This document shows positions 23,189-32,723 of a stretch of DNA of 64,000 bases, one piece after another. The stretch spans positions 3,038,001-3,102,000 of the forward strand of contig NZ_SNWA01000001.1 in NCBI RefSeq assembly GCF_004361815.1. The letters run 5' to 3'. A program made the translations under genes and the position numbers. Below the pieces are notes generated by a model. It searched no databases. It worked only from the letters and a program-made list of their open reading frames with translations, and was not told the DNA's origin. The DNA is from Paraburkholderia sp. BL10I2N1. GTDB taxonomy: Bacteria > Pseudomonadota > Gammaproteobacteria > Burkholderiales > Burkholderiaceae. How positions within the stretch are numbered: the stretch's first letter is position 1; each line of letters begins with the position of its first letter.

Positions 23189-26100
23189 ATGTCGAATGTA
23201 CCCAAAAGTCCCACTGCGGCGAACGTGAATAAGACGCCCGACGCCGGGCAACGCAACCCCGAAGAGACGCACGCCGATGGTGCGCGCGAAGCGCAGGCGC
23301 CGCGCAATCGCCCGCGCGAGACGCATGAAGGGCGCCGCGGTGGGCCGGGCGCGGCGCAAACGTCGTCGCAACCCTCTCAGCGGAGGTTGCCGGAGAAGCC
23401 GCCACAGCCGGATTCACGGCTGGGCGGCGAGGCTCGGCGTGCGTCAAAAAATATTCAGGCGAAGCCTTCGGATGATGCACTCGCGCAACGCTCGCCGCGC
23501 GAAGCTGGCCGGCCATCCGGCCAGCCGCCTGGCGGGGATGCAGCTCTCGCGCGTGAGCCGCGAGACAGGAGACCGCCTCGTGCGCCCCGCGTCGTCGAGC
23601 CCAATCCGATCCCGCCGATCACGTTCCCCGAAGCCTTGCCGGTTTCCGCGAGGCGCGACGAAATCGCGCGAGCGATCGAGCAGAATCAGGTGGTGATCGT
23701 CAGCGGCGAAACGGGCTCCGGCAAGACGACGCAGTTGCCGAAGATCTGCCTGTCGCTCGGGCGCGGGCTCGGCGCGGGTGGTTCCGGTTTGATTGGCCAT
23801 ACGCAGCCGCGCCGGATTGCGGCTTCGGCAACCGGCCGAAGGATCGCAGAAGAACTCGGCACGCCGTTTGGCGAAGCGGTCGGCTACAAGGTGCGCTTTA
23901 CCGACAATCTCGCGCCCGGCGCGTCGGTCAAGCTGATGACGGACGGCATCCTGCTCGCCGAAACGCAGACCGATCCGCTGCTGACGGCCTACGACACGAT
24001 CATCATCGACGAGGCGCACGAGCGCAGTCTGAACATCGATTTTCTGCTCGGCTATCTGAAGGAGATCCTGCCGAAGCGGCCTGACCTGAAACTGATCGTG
24101 ACGTCCGCGACTATCGACGCCGATCGCTTCGCCCGCCATTTCGGCAGCGAAGAAAAGCCCGCGCCGGTGATCGAGGTGAGCGGCCGGCTTTACCCGGTCG
24201 AGGTGCGCTATCGGCCGGTCGCGGAAGACAGCCCGGCGGTGAAAGCCGCGGAGAGCCCGGCGGCGCGCGAGCGGCCGAAGAACCAGCGCGAGGCGGATCG
24301 CGATCTGATGGACGCAATCGTCGATGCCGTCGACGAACTGTGTCGCGAAGGTTCGGGCGACGTGCTGGTGTTCCTGCCCGGCGAGCGCGAAATCCGCGAT
24401 GCCGCCGAGGCGCTGCGCAAACACCATCCGCCGCACACGGAAATCCTGCCGCTCTTCGCGCGCCTTTCGGCGGCGGAGCAGGAGCGTGTGTTCAAACCGT
24501 CGAACGCACGCCGCATCGTGCTCGCGACCAACGTCGCGGAAACCTCGCTGACCGTGCCGGGCATCCGCTACGTGGTCGACACGGGGGTGGCGCGCGTCAA
24601 ACGCTATTCGTATCGGAACAAGGTCGAGCAGCTTCAGGTCGAGCCGATCTCGCAGGCGGCGGCGAACCAGCGGGCAGGGCGCTGCGGCCGGGTGGCCGAG
24701 GGCGTCTGCATCCGTCTGTACGAGGACACCGACTTCCAGTCGCGCGTGCGTTTCACCGATCCGGAAATCCTGCGCTCGTCGCTGGCTTCGGTGATCCTGC
24801 GGATGAAGTCGCTGCACCTGACCGCGATCGAAACCTTTCCGTTCATCGAGCCGCCGCCGGGCCGGGCGATCGCTGACGGTTATCAACTGCTGAACGAACT
24901 CGGCGCCGTCGATGACGACAACGAGCTCACGCCGCTTGGCCGTGAGCTCGCGCGGCTGCCGCTCGATCCGCGCGTCGGCCGGATGATTCTTGCCGCGCGT
25001 GACCAGCAGGCGCTGCGCGAAGTGCTGATCATCGCGAGCGCGCTGTCGGTACAGGACCCGCGCGACCGGCCGATCGAGGCGCAGGAGCAGGCCGATCAGG
25101 CGCATCGCCGCTTCGCCGACGATCGCTCCGAATTCCTGCAGTGGCTGAAGATCTGGGCGTGGTTCGAGGAAGCGGTCGCGCACAAGAAGTCGAACAAACA
25201 GCTGGTCGATGCGTGCCGCGCGAACTTCCTGTCGCATCTGCGGCTGCGCGAATGGCGCGATGTGCACTCGCAACTGCTGACGGTGGTGCGCGAGCACGGC
25301 TGGCGGCTGAATGAATCCGAAGCGACCTTCGAGCAGATCCATCTGGCGCTCCTCACCGGCCTACTCGGCAACATTGGCCTCAAAGCCGACGACGAGCCCT
25401 ATTACCTCGGCGCGCGCAGCATCAAGTTCTATCTGTGGCCGGGTTCGGCGCTGGTGAAGAAGGCGGGGCGCTGGGTGATGGCGGCGGAACTGGTCGAAAC
25501 GAGCCGGCTGTACGCGCGCTGTATCGCGAAGATCGAGCCGGAATGGATCGAGCGGATCGGCGCGCATCTGTTGAAGAAGTCGCTGTCCGAGCCGCATTGG
25601 GAGAAGCGCGCGGCGCAGGTGTCGGCGTATGAGCGGGCGGTGCTGTACGGTCTGCCGATTTATCACCGGCGCCGCGTGAGCTTCGGCAGGCAGGATCCGG
25701 CGCGCGCCCGTGAGCTCTTCATTCGCGGCGCCCTGGTGGAAGGCGAATTTGATACCAGGCTCGCCTTCTTCGCGCACAACCGCAAGCTGCTCGCCGAGAT
25801 CGAGCAGCTTGAACACAAGTCGCGTCGTCAGGACGTGCTGGTCGACGACGAGTTGATCTTTGCGTTCTACGACCACGCGATTCCGGAAGGCATCTACACG
25901 GGTGCGGGATTCGAGCGCTGGTATCGCGACGAAGTCAAAAAGAGCGGCCAGCCGGAAGACAAGCTGCGTCTCTTGTACCTGTCGCGCGACGACCTGATGC
26001 GGCACGAGGCCGCCGGCGTGACGACCGATCTGTTTCCGAAACGGATGACGATGTCGGGCGTCGAGATGGCGCTGACCTATCACTTCGAGCCGGGCTCGCC

Positions 26101-27556
26101 GCGCGACGGCGTGACGCTGGCCGTGCCGCTCTACGCGCTCAATCAGGTCGACGCGCGGCGCTGCGAATGGCTCGTGCCGGGCATGCTGAAAGAGAAGACG
26201 CAACTACTGCTGAAATCGCTGCCGCAGAAGCTGCGCCGGCACTGTGTGCCGTTGCCGGAGTATGCCGCGGGTTTCGTCGATCGAACGAGCGGACCGCGTT
26301 TCGGCGCGGGCGGTCTGCTCGAGGCGTTGATCGCGGATATTCGCGAGCAGACGCAGGTCGCGATGAAACAGTCGGACTTCAAGCTGGAGACGCTGCCGCC
26401 GCACCTGTTCATGAACTTCAAGGTCATCGACGAGCATGGCCGGCAGCTTGCAATGGGCCGCAATCTGGCGCAGTTGCGCTCGGAACTGGGCGGCCAGGCG
26501 CAGCAGCATTTCCAGAAAATAGCGACGAGCGCGGCAGGTGTTGCGCTCGGCGGGACGTCCGGTGCGCCGGCGGCAGGCACCGGCGACCCACGCGGCACAT
26601 CGCGCGATGCGGCGGGCGCGACGGCGGCGCGCGGCGGTGCGCGGGGGCAGGGCGGCGGAGCTGCGCCGCAAACCGCGGTGTCTGGCGACGCGCCGGCCAC
26701 GGCCTTGTACGAAAACCTCACGACGTGGAATTTCGAAAAGCTGCCTGATCTGCTCGAAATCCATCGCGGCGGGCAGACGCTGTTTGGCTATCCGGCGCTG
26801 GTCGATCGCGGCACGCATTGCGACGTCGAGGTTTTCGATTCGCCGGACGAAGCCGCGCGGATTCATCGGGCGGGTTTGCGGCGCCTCTTTGCGCTCCAGT
26901 TGCGCGAGCCGATCAAGTATCTGGAAAAGAATCTGCCGGGCCTGCGCGAAATGGCGATGCAGTTCATGCCGCGCGGTACACAGGAAGAATTGCGCGACCA
27001 GCTGATCGATACCGCGCTGGATCGCGCCTGCCTGCAGGATCCGCTTCCCGCCGACGACGCCAGCTTCCACGCGCGCCGCGACGAAGGCCGCAGCCGTTTG
27101 ACGCTGCTCGCGCAGGAAATCGCGCGGCTGGTCGGGAACATCCTCGGCGAATACGCGGCCGTCACCAAAAAGCTGGCACAGGCGAAGTCATTCGCGACGG
27201 CATACGCGGATATGCAGGGTCAACTCGACGCGCTGATCGGCAAGCGTTTCGTTGTCGATCCCCCTTATGCCCAACTGGCGCATTTTCCGCGCTATCTGAA
27301 GGGCATCGCGTTACGCGTCGACAAGCTGAAAGCCGATCCGGCCCGCGACGCACGGCAGTTCGCCGAGTTTGCACCGCTCCTGCAGCACTATCAGCGCGCG
27401 CTCGCGCAGCGCGGTGGCGTGATGGATCCGAGGCTGGCGGAATTCCGCTGGATGCTGGAAGAACTGCGGATTTCGCTCTTCGCGCAGGAACTGCGCACGC
27501 CGATGCCGGTGTCGGTGAAGCGCTTGTACAAGGTGTGGGAATCGATGCAGCGGTGA
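23189..27556 (+). CDS. hrpA: ATP-dependent RNA helicase HrpA
   Basis: 1455 residues, longer than E. coli HrpA (~1300). The first ~140 residues are a basic, low-complexity tail. The DEAH helicase core follows: VVIVSGETGSGKTTQLPKIC (Walker A, res ~170), IIIDEAHERSLNIDFLLGY, IVTSATID, and the C-terminal domain with LATNVAETSLTVPG and QRAGRCGR. Then come the helicase-associated and OB-like domains and the DUF3418 C-terminal region (ending VSVKRLYKVWESMQ). An Ala/Gly/Thr-rich linker lies near residues 1110-1165. HrpA rescues stalled ribosomes and remodels RNA in E. coli. ATG 23189 has no ribosome site; a start further in is possible. Confidence 0.93.
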   Translation: MSNVPKSPTAANVNKTPDAGQRNPEETHADGAREAQAPRNRPRETHEGRRGGPGAAQTSSQPSQRRLPEKPPQPDSRLGGEARRASKNIQAKPSDDALAQRSPREAGRPSGQPPGGDAALAREPRDRRPPRAPRVVEPNPIPPITFPEALPVSARRDEIARAIEQNQVVIVSGETGSGKTTQLPKICLSLGRGLGAGGSGLIGHTQPRRIAASATGRRIAEELGTPFGEAVGYKVRFTDNLAPGASVKLMTDGILLAETQTDPLLTAYDTIIIDEAHERSLNIDFLLGYLKEILPKRPDLKLIVTSATIDADRFARHFGSEEKPAPVIEVSGRLYPVEVRYRPVAEDSPAVKAAESPAARERPKNQREADRDLMDAIVDAVDELCREGSGDVLVFLPGEREIRDAAEALRKHHPPHTEILPLFARLSAAEQERVFKPSNARRIVLATNVAETSLTVPGIRYVVDTGVARVKRYSYRNKVEQLQVEPISQAAANQRAGRCGRVAEGVCIRLYEDTDFQSRVRFTDPEILRSSLASVILRMKSLHLTAIETFPFIEPPPGRAIADGYQLLNELGAVDDDNELTPLGRELARLPLDPRVGRMILAARDQQALREVLIIASALSVQDPRDRPIEAQEQADQAHRRFADDRSEFLQWLKIWAWFEEAVAHKKSNKQLVDACRANFLSHLRLREWRDVHSQLLTVVREHGWRLNESEATFEQIHLALLTGLLGNIGLKADDEPYYLGARSIKFYLWPGSALVKKAGRWVMAAELVETSRLYARCIAKIEPEWIERIGAHLLKKSLSEPHWEKRAAQVSAYERAVLYGLPIYHRRRVSFGRQDPARARELFIRGALVEGEFDTRLAFFAHNRKLLAEIEQLEHKSRRQDVLVDDELIFAFYDHAIPEGIYTGAGFERWYRDEVKKSGQPEDKLRLLYLSRDDLMRHEAAGVTTDLFPKRMTMSGVEMALTYHFEPGSPRDGVTLAVPLYALNQVDARRCEWLVPGMLKEKTQLLLKSLPQKLRRHCVPLPEYAAGFVDRTSGPRFGAGGLLEALIADIREQTQVAMKQSDFKLETLPPHLFMNFKVIDEHGRQLAMGRNLAQLRSELGGQAQQHFQKIATSAAGVALGGTSGAPAAGTGDPRGTSRDAAGATAARGGARGQGGGAAPQTAVSGDAPATALYENLTTWNFEKLPDLLEIHRGGQTLFGYPALVDRGTHCDVEVFDSPDEAARIHRAGLRRLFALQLREPIKYLEKNLPGLREMAMQFMPRGTQEELRDQLIDTALDRACLQDPLPADDASFHARRDEGRSRLTLLAQEIARLVGNILGEYAAVTKKLAQAKSFATAYADMQGQLDALIGKRFVVDPPYAQLAHFPRYLKGIALRVDKLKADPARDARQFAEFAPLLQHYQRALAQRGGVMDPRLAEFRWMLEELRISLFAQELRTPMPVSVKRLYKVWESMQR

Positions 27557-27811
27557 GGCGGCGGAGTTGGACCCGGCCCCGGTGCGCGGGCAGGCGCACG
27601 CGGGGCGTTCGCCTGCACGCTGAGCGCCGGCTTTGGCCTGGCAACGCGACGACCGGGTCGTCTTTCTGCGGGGTCGAATCGCGTGGCCGATTTGGGCCCC
27701 CGGCAAGCGCCTCATGATCTCTCGGCTTTTCACGTCCTGAACACGATCTGGGTCAACCGCTCGACGGGGCAAACGTTCTACAATGACGGCTGTTCTCCGA
27801 AGTGAGTTTCC

Positions 27812-28825
27812 ATGCGCAATTTTTTCCTTTCCGGCTTGACCGGCACGTTTGCCGCAGGCGCTGCGCTCGTCGCCGCAGCAGGTTTTTTTTCCTCGACGGC
27901 GCACGCAAACAACGTGATCGTGCTCAATTCTGGCGAAGCGACGCTAAGCCTGATTGACGAAGCGACGCGGCAGGTGGTTGCCACGGTCCCCACCGGCAAG
28001 GAACCGCATCACCTGATGGTGACGCCCGACAATTCGTCGTTGATCGTCGCCAATTCGGTGTCGAACAACCTGATGTTCGTCGACCCGAAAACGGGGCAGG
28101 TGCAGCGTTGGGTCGAAAACATCGAAGATCCCTATCAGATTGGCTTTTCGCCGGATCGCAAGTGGCTCGTGACGACGGGGCTTCGCCTCGATCGCCTCGA
28201 CATCTACCACTACGATGGCCACAACATGACGCTCGCGAGCCATCTGCCGCTCGCCGTGATGCCGAGCCACATGGCGTTCTCGAATGACAGCAAGACGGTG
28301 TTCGTCACGCTGCAGGTGTCGGGCGAACTCGCCGCGGTCGATCTGGCCACGCAGCAGGTCAAGTGGAAGATGAAGGTAGGCAAGGTGCCGGCCGGCCTGT
28401 GGATGACACCGGGTGACAAATACCTGCTCATCGGCATGACGGGCGCCGACTACGTCGCCGTGGTGGACTGGCGCAACCAGAAGATCGTGAAAACGATTCC
28501 AACCGGCAAGGGCGCGCATAACTTCCGCTCGCTTGCCGACGGCAAACACGTCGCCGTGTCGAATCGCGTGGCGAGCACGATCAGCATCATCGATGAAGAT
28601 TCGCTCACGAACGTGGGCGACATCACCGGGTTGATGCCCGGGCCGGACGACATGGAGCTTTCGGCAGACAAGCGCTATCTGTGGGTCACGTTCCGCTTCG
28701 CGAAGCACATCGGCGTCATCGACCTGACGACGCGCAAGCTGATCCAGACGATCACCGTTGGCCGTTCGCCGCACGGCATCTATTTCTTCGATCGCGCGCC
28801 CGTGACGGCGCCGAACGGTGCGTGA
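27812..28825 (+). CDS. Periplasmic YncE-like beta-propeller protein
   Basis: 337 residues with a signal peptide (LTGTFAAGAALVAAAGFFSS, cut after AHA). The mature protein is a repeat of ~40-residue WD/YVTN-type blades. Examples are SGEATLSLIDEATRQVVATV, NNLMFVDPKTGQVQRWV, GELAAVDLATQQVKWKM, YVAVVDWRNQKIVKTI and ASTISIIDEDSL, with the recurring PTGKEPHHL / PTGKGAHNF joints. Family members sit in the periplasm; some bind DNA or cofactors in electron-transfer systems, and no catalytic residues are evident here. A sterol-desaturase-like gene follows by 65 bp, so they may be co-transcribed. Confidence 0.85.
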   Translation: MRNFFLSGLTGTFAAGAALVAAAGFFSSTAHANNVIVLNSGEATLSLIDEATRQVVATVPTGKEPHHLMVTPDNSSLIVANSVSNNLMFVDPKTGQVQRWVENIEDPYQIGFSPDRKWLVTTGLRLDRLDIYHYDGHNMTLASHLPLAVMPSHMAFSNDSKTVFVTLQVSGELAAVDLATQQVKWKMKVGKVPAGLWMTPGDKYLLIGMTGADYVAVVDWRNQKIVKTIPTGKGAHNFRSLADGKHVAVSNRVASTISIIDEDSLTNVGDITGLMPGPDDMELSADKRYLWVTFRFAKHIGVIDLTTRKLIQTITVGRSPHGIYFFDRAPVTAPNGA

Positions 28826-28890
28826 TGAGCGCTCAAGGCACGCACGGCACGCATCTCATGAACTATCCCTCGTGAAGCACTGCGTGCAAC

Positions 28891-29886
28891 ATGCTCCACC
28901 TGATCTTCTCGTCTCTCGATAGCTTCGTCTCGGCCGTGCAGACGCTGCTGTACGTCAATGTCGTGCAGCCGCTACTGTTCCGGTTCAACCTGATGGACTA
29001 CGACGAGGACACCTACGATAGCCTCTACTGGGTGATCGTAGGCGTGTTCGAGGTGCTGGCGATGTACGCGGTGCTGCGTCCGCTCGAAGCGCTGCGGCCG
29101 GTGGAGCAGTGGGAAAACCGCAGGGCCGTGCGGGTCGACGTGCTCTACACGTGGATCGCGAAGCTCGGCATCCTGAACCTGTTGTTCTTTTTCTCGCTGC
29201 AGCCGTTTTTCGACACCGTGCAGGGCTGGCTGCGGCTGCATGACATCTCCAACATCAACTTCGACAACCTGTGGCCGGGCGTGACCACGCAGCCGCTCGC
29301 GACGTTCGTGATGTACCTGCTCGTGCTCGATTTCGCGGGCTACTGGTATCACCGCTGGGAGCATCGCATCGGCATCTGGTGGGAACTGCATGCGGTTCAT
29401 CACAGCCAGCGCCAGATGTCGCTCTGGACCGACGATCGCAACCATCTGCTCGACGATCTGCTGCAGGCGTGTTTCTTCGCGACGATCGCGCTCGCTATCG
29501 GCGTGCAGCCGTCGCAGTTCGTGGTGCTCGTGGCGATCACCAACCTCGCGCAGAGCGTGCAGCATGCCAACATACGCCTGTATTTTGGCTGGCTCGGGGA
29601 ACGGCTGCTGGTCAGCCCGACGTTTCATCGCCGGCATCATGCGATCGGATATGGCCACGAAGGTCTCAAATACGGCTGCAACTTCGGCGTACTGTTCCCG
29701 TGGTGGGACATGCTGTTTGGCAGTGCGTCGTGGAGCCGCGTCACGGAGCCCACGGGCATTCGCGAGCAGCTTCAGGGCCACGAGTATGGCGAGGGTATCT
29801 GGGCGCAACACTGGCTCGCGCTGGTGCGAATTGCCCGCCGTCTTGCCCGAAGCCGGTCGCCGGACAAGGACGCGGCTGCGGTCTGA
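28891..29886 (+). CDS. Sterol desaturase / fatty acid hydroxylase family membrane enzyme
   Basis: 331 residues with about four to five membrane spans (YWVIVGVFEVLAMYAVLRPL, FVMYLLVLDFAGYWYHRWEH). The di-iron histidine boxes are visible: HRWEH, HAVHHSQRQ, QHANI and HRRHHAIG. These coordinate the two irons in this superfamily, which hydroxylates or desaturates lipids using O2. DDRNHLLDDLLQA and the ending CNFGVLFPWWDMLFGSA match bacterial members. The lipid substrate is unknown. Confidence 0.87.
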   Translation: MLHLIFSSLDSFVSAVQTLLYVNVVQPLLFRFNLMDYDEDTYDSLYWVIVGVFEVLAMYAVLRPLEALRPVEQWENRRAVRVDVLYTWIAKLGILNLLFFFSLQPFFDTVQGWLRLHDISNINFDNLWPGVTTQPLATFVMYLLVLDFAGYWYHRWEHRIGIWWELHAVHHSQRQMSLWTDDRNHLLDDLLQACFFATIALAIGVQPSQFVVLVAITNLAQSVQHANIRLYFGWLGERLLVSPTFHRRHHAIGYGHEGLKYGCNFGVLFPWWDMLFGSASWSRVTEPTGIREQLQGHEYGEGIWAQHWLALVRIARRLARSRSPDKDAAAV

Positions 29887-30046
29887 TCCCGCCGCTGCAT
29901 GATGGCTGCATGCGCCTGCGCTCTTACCGGCGGCGCTGTCCCTGGTTTATCCTGTTCGTGTTCGCTGACGTTTCCTGACGCGTTTTGACGTTTCCAGTTT
30001 CGTTCATCCGTTTTGTTCACTGTTGCATTCACCGGCACTTGCTCGC

Positions 30047-30877
30047 ATGAATGACCTGTTGCGCTCGTTCGGACGCGCACTCACCAGCGCGCTGCACCCG
30101 CGCATGCTCTGGCTGACCTTCGTGCCGTTCGCGGCAGCCGCGCTCGTGTGGGGCGTGCTTCTCTGGTTCTCCTGGCAGACGCTGACCGGCGCCACGCGCA
30201 CGTGGCTCGAAAGCTGGACGTTCACGACCACGCTTTATGGCCTCTTCGACTGGCTTGGTTTTTCGTCGCTGCATGCGGTGGTCGCGCCTTTCATCGTGAT
30301 TGCGCTGGCGATACCGTTGATCGTCGTGACCGTGCTGCTGCTGATCGCGACGCTGTCGATGCCGGCGGTTATCCGCCACCTGTCCGCACGGCAGTTCTCC
30401 GGGCTGGAGATGCGGCGCGGCGGAACGTGGTACGGTAGTCTCGCGCACGCGCTGTGGACGACGCTCATCTGTCTTGTACTGTTGATCGTCACGGTGCCGC
30501 TGTGGCTCGTGCCGCCGTTCTTCGCGCTGATTCCGCCATTGCTGTGGGGGTGGCTCACCTACCGCGTCATGACGTACGACGCGCTTGCGCTGCACGCGAC
30601 CAGCGCCGAGCGGCGCGCTCTGGTGCGGCGCCACCGGTTGCCGCTTTTGCTGATCGGTGTCGCGAGTGGTCTGCTCGGCTCGCTGCCGACGCTGCTGTGG
30701 GCGTCTTCGGTCTGGCTGATTGTGCTGTTTCCGGTGGTCACGGCGGCGACGATCTGGATCTACGCATTCATCCTGGTTTTCTCGGCGCTGTGGTTTGGCA
30801 ATTACTGCCTGCGCGCGTTGCAGCGCATGCGCGCGGAAGAGCATGGCGCGCGCGCGGCGGCGACGCTTCCTTACTGA
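30047..30877 (+). CDS. EI24-domain inner membrane protein
   Basis: 276 residues, about four to six membrane segments. The layout matches the EI24/CysZ-like family: an N-terminal amphipathic start (LLRSFGRALTSALHPRMLWL), then paired hydrophobic helices (VPFAAAALVWGVLLWFSW, VAPFIVIALAIPLIVVTVLL), a middle pair (LWTTLICLVLLIVTVPLWLV), and a late pair with LLWGWLTYRVMTYDAL. CysZ transports sulfate, but these longer relatives are uncharacterised. The CinA/MoaB-like gene starts 26 bp after the stop, so they share an operon. Confidence 0.8.
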   Translation: MNDLLRSFGRALTSALHPRMLWLTFVPFAAAALVWGVLLWFSWQTLTGATRTWLESWTFTTTLYGLFDWLGFSSLHAVVAPFIVIALAIPLIVVTVLLLIATLSMPAVIRHLSARQFSGLEMRRGGTWYGSLAHALWTTLICLVLLIVTVPLWLVPPFFALIPPLLWGWLTYRVMTYDALALHATSAERRALVRRHRLPLLLIGVASGLLGSLPTLLWASSVWLIVLFPVVTAATIWIYAFILVFSALWFGNYCLRALQRMRAEEHGARAAATLPY

Positions 30878-30903
30878 ACTCCCTTATCGAAGAAGAGGCG
30901 GTC

Positions 30904-31728
30904 ATGGCATTTGGCGTCATCATCATCGGCGACGAAATCCTGTCGGGCAGACGCACCGACAAGCATTTGCCGAAAGTCATCCAGCTCCTGACCCAGCGTG
31001 GGCTTGCGCTCGAGTGGGCCGAGTACGTCGGCGACGATCCAGAGCGCATCACGGCCACGTTGCGCCGCTCGTTCGCTTCAGGGGATATCGTATTTTCGAC
31101 GGGCGGCATCGGCGCTACACCCGACGATCACACGCGCCAGTGCGCGGCTGCCGCGCTCGGTGTGCCGCTGGAGTTGCACCCGGAGGCGGCCGTGCTGATT
31201 CAGGAGCGGATTCGCGACATGCACGTCGATCCGGCTGGTTCGCCGCCCGATCTCAACTCACCGGAAAACCGCCATCGGTTCAATATGGGTACGTTCCCCC
31301 ATGGTGCGTCGATCATTCCGAACGGCTACAACAAGATTCCTGGTTTTTCGGTTGGCGACCACCATTTCGTGCCGGGCTTCCCGGTAATGGCGTGGCCCAT
31401 GATCGAGTGGGTGCTGGATACAAAGTACGCGCACCTGCATCACGCGATGCCGCATGCCGAGAAGTCACTGCTAGTGTTCGAGTTGCCGGAGTCGACGCTT
31501 ACGCCGTTGATGGAGAAGATCGAGCACGACTTCCCCGGTGTACGCGTGTTCAGTCTGCCGAGCGTCGGGGATGCCGAGCGCGGCGGTGTCTACGCACGCC
31601 GTCACATCGATCTGGGTGTGAAGGGCGAGCCGGAAGCCGTTGCTGCGGCTTTCGTGAAGTTGCGCGAAGGCGTGCATCTGCTCGGCGGCGACATCGTCGA
31701 GCCCGAGGCTGCGCAGCCGAAGTCGTAG
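30904..31728 (+). CDS. CinA/MoaB-type molybdopterin-binding domain protein
   Basis: 274 residues. The N-terminal MoaB/MogA-like (CinA N-terminal) domain shows GVIIIGDEILSGRRTDKHLP, VGDDPERITATLR and IVFSTGGIGATPDDHTRQCA, the molybdopterin-binding pattern. The later FPVMAWPMIEWVL and FELPESTLTPLMEKI match the C-terminal part of short CinA-like proteins. The CinA deamidase domain is absent. The role is unclear: molybdopterin binding or nucleotide repair. A weak AGAGG precedes ATG 30904. Confidence 0.86.
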   Translation: MAFGVIIIGDEILSGRRTDKHLPKVIQLLTQRGLALEWAEYVGDDPERITATLRRSFASGDIVFSTGGIGATPDDHTRQCAAAALGVPLELHPEAAVLIQERIRDMHVDPAGSPPDLNSPENRHRFNMGTFPHGASIIPNGYNKIPGFSVGDHHFVPGFPVMAWPMIEWVLDTKYAHLHHAMPHAEKSLLVFELPESTLTPLMEKIEHDFPGVRVFSLPSVGDAERGGVYARRHIDLGVKGEPEAVAAAFVKLREGVHLLGGDIVEPEAAQPKS

Positions 31729-31778
31729 GGTTGTTGATTCCCGCAATCGCGCGCGATCCGCATCACGGCTCCCTTAAA

Positions 31779-31801
31779 GCCCTGTGGCCGGTTCACAGGG
31801 C
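31779..31801. terminator. Inverted repeat between convergent genes (possible terminator)
   Basis: GCCCTGTG (31779-31786) pairs perfectly with CACAGGGC (31794-31801). It lies between the convergent CinA-like gene and the rhodanese gene; T-runs on both sides are weak. Confidence 0.45.
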
Positions 31802-31812
31802 CTCTCAAGCCT

Positions 31813-32277
31813 TCAGGCCCCGATCCAGGGAAGACCGCGAAAGCACCAGCCCGAAACGGTTTTCCGATGCCCCTGGCCGTCCTTGTCGCCTTCAAAGCCT
31901 TCCAGCAGGTCGAACGCCTGCCCGAATCCCGCCTGCGTAGCTGCGATTGCAGCCAGCTTCGAGCGCGCGGCACTGCGGCACAGGAACAGAACCGGAGTGT
32001 CGGGCGACACGGTCTGACGCAGCTGATCGAGGAATTCCGCGTTCGGCACGCCACCAGGGTAGCGTGTCCATTCGACGTGCGCGTACTGACCGTCACCCAC
32101 CACCGGCCGGCCCACCCAGTCGAGTTCTGCGCGGGTGCGCACGTCGACGAGGCGGGCGCGCGGATCCAGCTGCAGCAGCTCGAACGCCTCGGCGGGTGAC
32201 AGCGAGCCGGCGTAGGGCAAATGGTTCTCGGTGCGCCGTTTGTCGGCGTGGGCGTACAACTGTTCGAGCGTGCTCAT
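31813..32277 (-). CDS. Rhodanese-like sulfurtransferase
   Basis: 154 residues, a single rhodanese domain. The pattern is LSPAEAFELLQLDPRARLVD and VRTRAELDWVG, with the active-site loop LFLCRSAARSKLAA and its catalytic Cys, then FDLLEGFEGD. The domain forms a persulfide and transfers sulfur; the acceptor is unknown. The gene is divergent from glnA across a 446-bp control region, and ends close to the convergent CinA-like gene. ATG 32277 gives a normal N-terminus; longer frames upstream enter the glnA control region. Confidence 0.88.
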   Translation of the reverse strand: MSTLEQLYAHADKRRTENHLPYAGSLSPAEAFELLQLDPRARLVDVRTRAELDWVGRPVVGDGQYAHVEWTRYPGGVPNAEFLDQLRQTVSPDTPVLFLCRSAARSKLAAIAATQAGFGQAFDLLEGFEGDKDGQGHRKTVSGWCFRGLPWIGA

Positions 32278-32399
32278 GACAGCAAATCTCCCCTCAATTC
32301 CATCGGACCAAAAGATCATTCTAGCGCGGCGGACGTATCGCGCATAATCAGGCCATGCGGACGATGCACGGCGTAGCAGACGGGTGATATGCTCGATAA

Positions 32400-32425
32400 T
32401 GGTGCGAAAACGAATTTTTGCACCA
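32400..32425 (+). promoter_or_regulatory. Distal NtrC-type binding element upstream of glnA
   Basis: Half sites TGGTGC (32400-32405) and GCACCA (32420-32425) form an inverted pair. The second begins TTGCACCAAAATG (32418-32430), which matches half of the NtrC box consensus. Confidence 0.6.
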
Positions 32426-32459
32426 AAATGAAAATGCCAGGTGGTGTGCCACGACGCAT

Positions 32460-32475
32460 TGCACAAATCTGGTGC
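32460..32475 (+). promoter_or_regulatory. NtrC box upstream of glnA
   Basis: TGCACAAATCTGGTGC matches the NtrC consensus (GCAC and GGTGC separated by 6-7 bases). It lies about 110 bp upstream of the sigma-54 -24 element, the usual enhancer distance. Confidence 0.75.
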
Positions 32476-32575
32476 TTTCGTCGGGCCACGGTTGACGCCA
32501 CCGCTGCGGCGAGTGTGCGGCAATTCCCCGTTAGGGCGCGTCAGGACAGGCTTCTGCGCCGGGTTGGCGCATACG

Positions 32576-32591
32576 TGGCACAGAAGCTGCT
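32576..32591 (+). promoter_or_regulatory. Sigma-54 (RpoN) promoter of glnA
   Basis: TGGCACAGAAGCTGCT holds the invariant GG (32577-32578) and GC (32589-32590) separated by exactly 10 bases. The expected start is near 32602, some 120 bp before glnA. With the NtrC boxes this forms a complete nitrogen-regulated promoter. Confidence 0.85.
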
Positions 32592-32723
32592 TTATACGGC
32601 CCGATCGATTCGGCCGTGGGCTTTTTCGTCATACCTGAGCGTTCGGGTGGACGTGCCGGGGCGGGTCAGCTAGATTGGGGCGGCGGCTAAATCCGCCGAA
32701 TTCGTTAATCAGGAGAATAGGTT

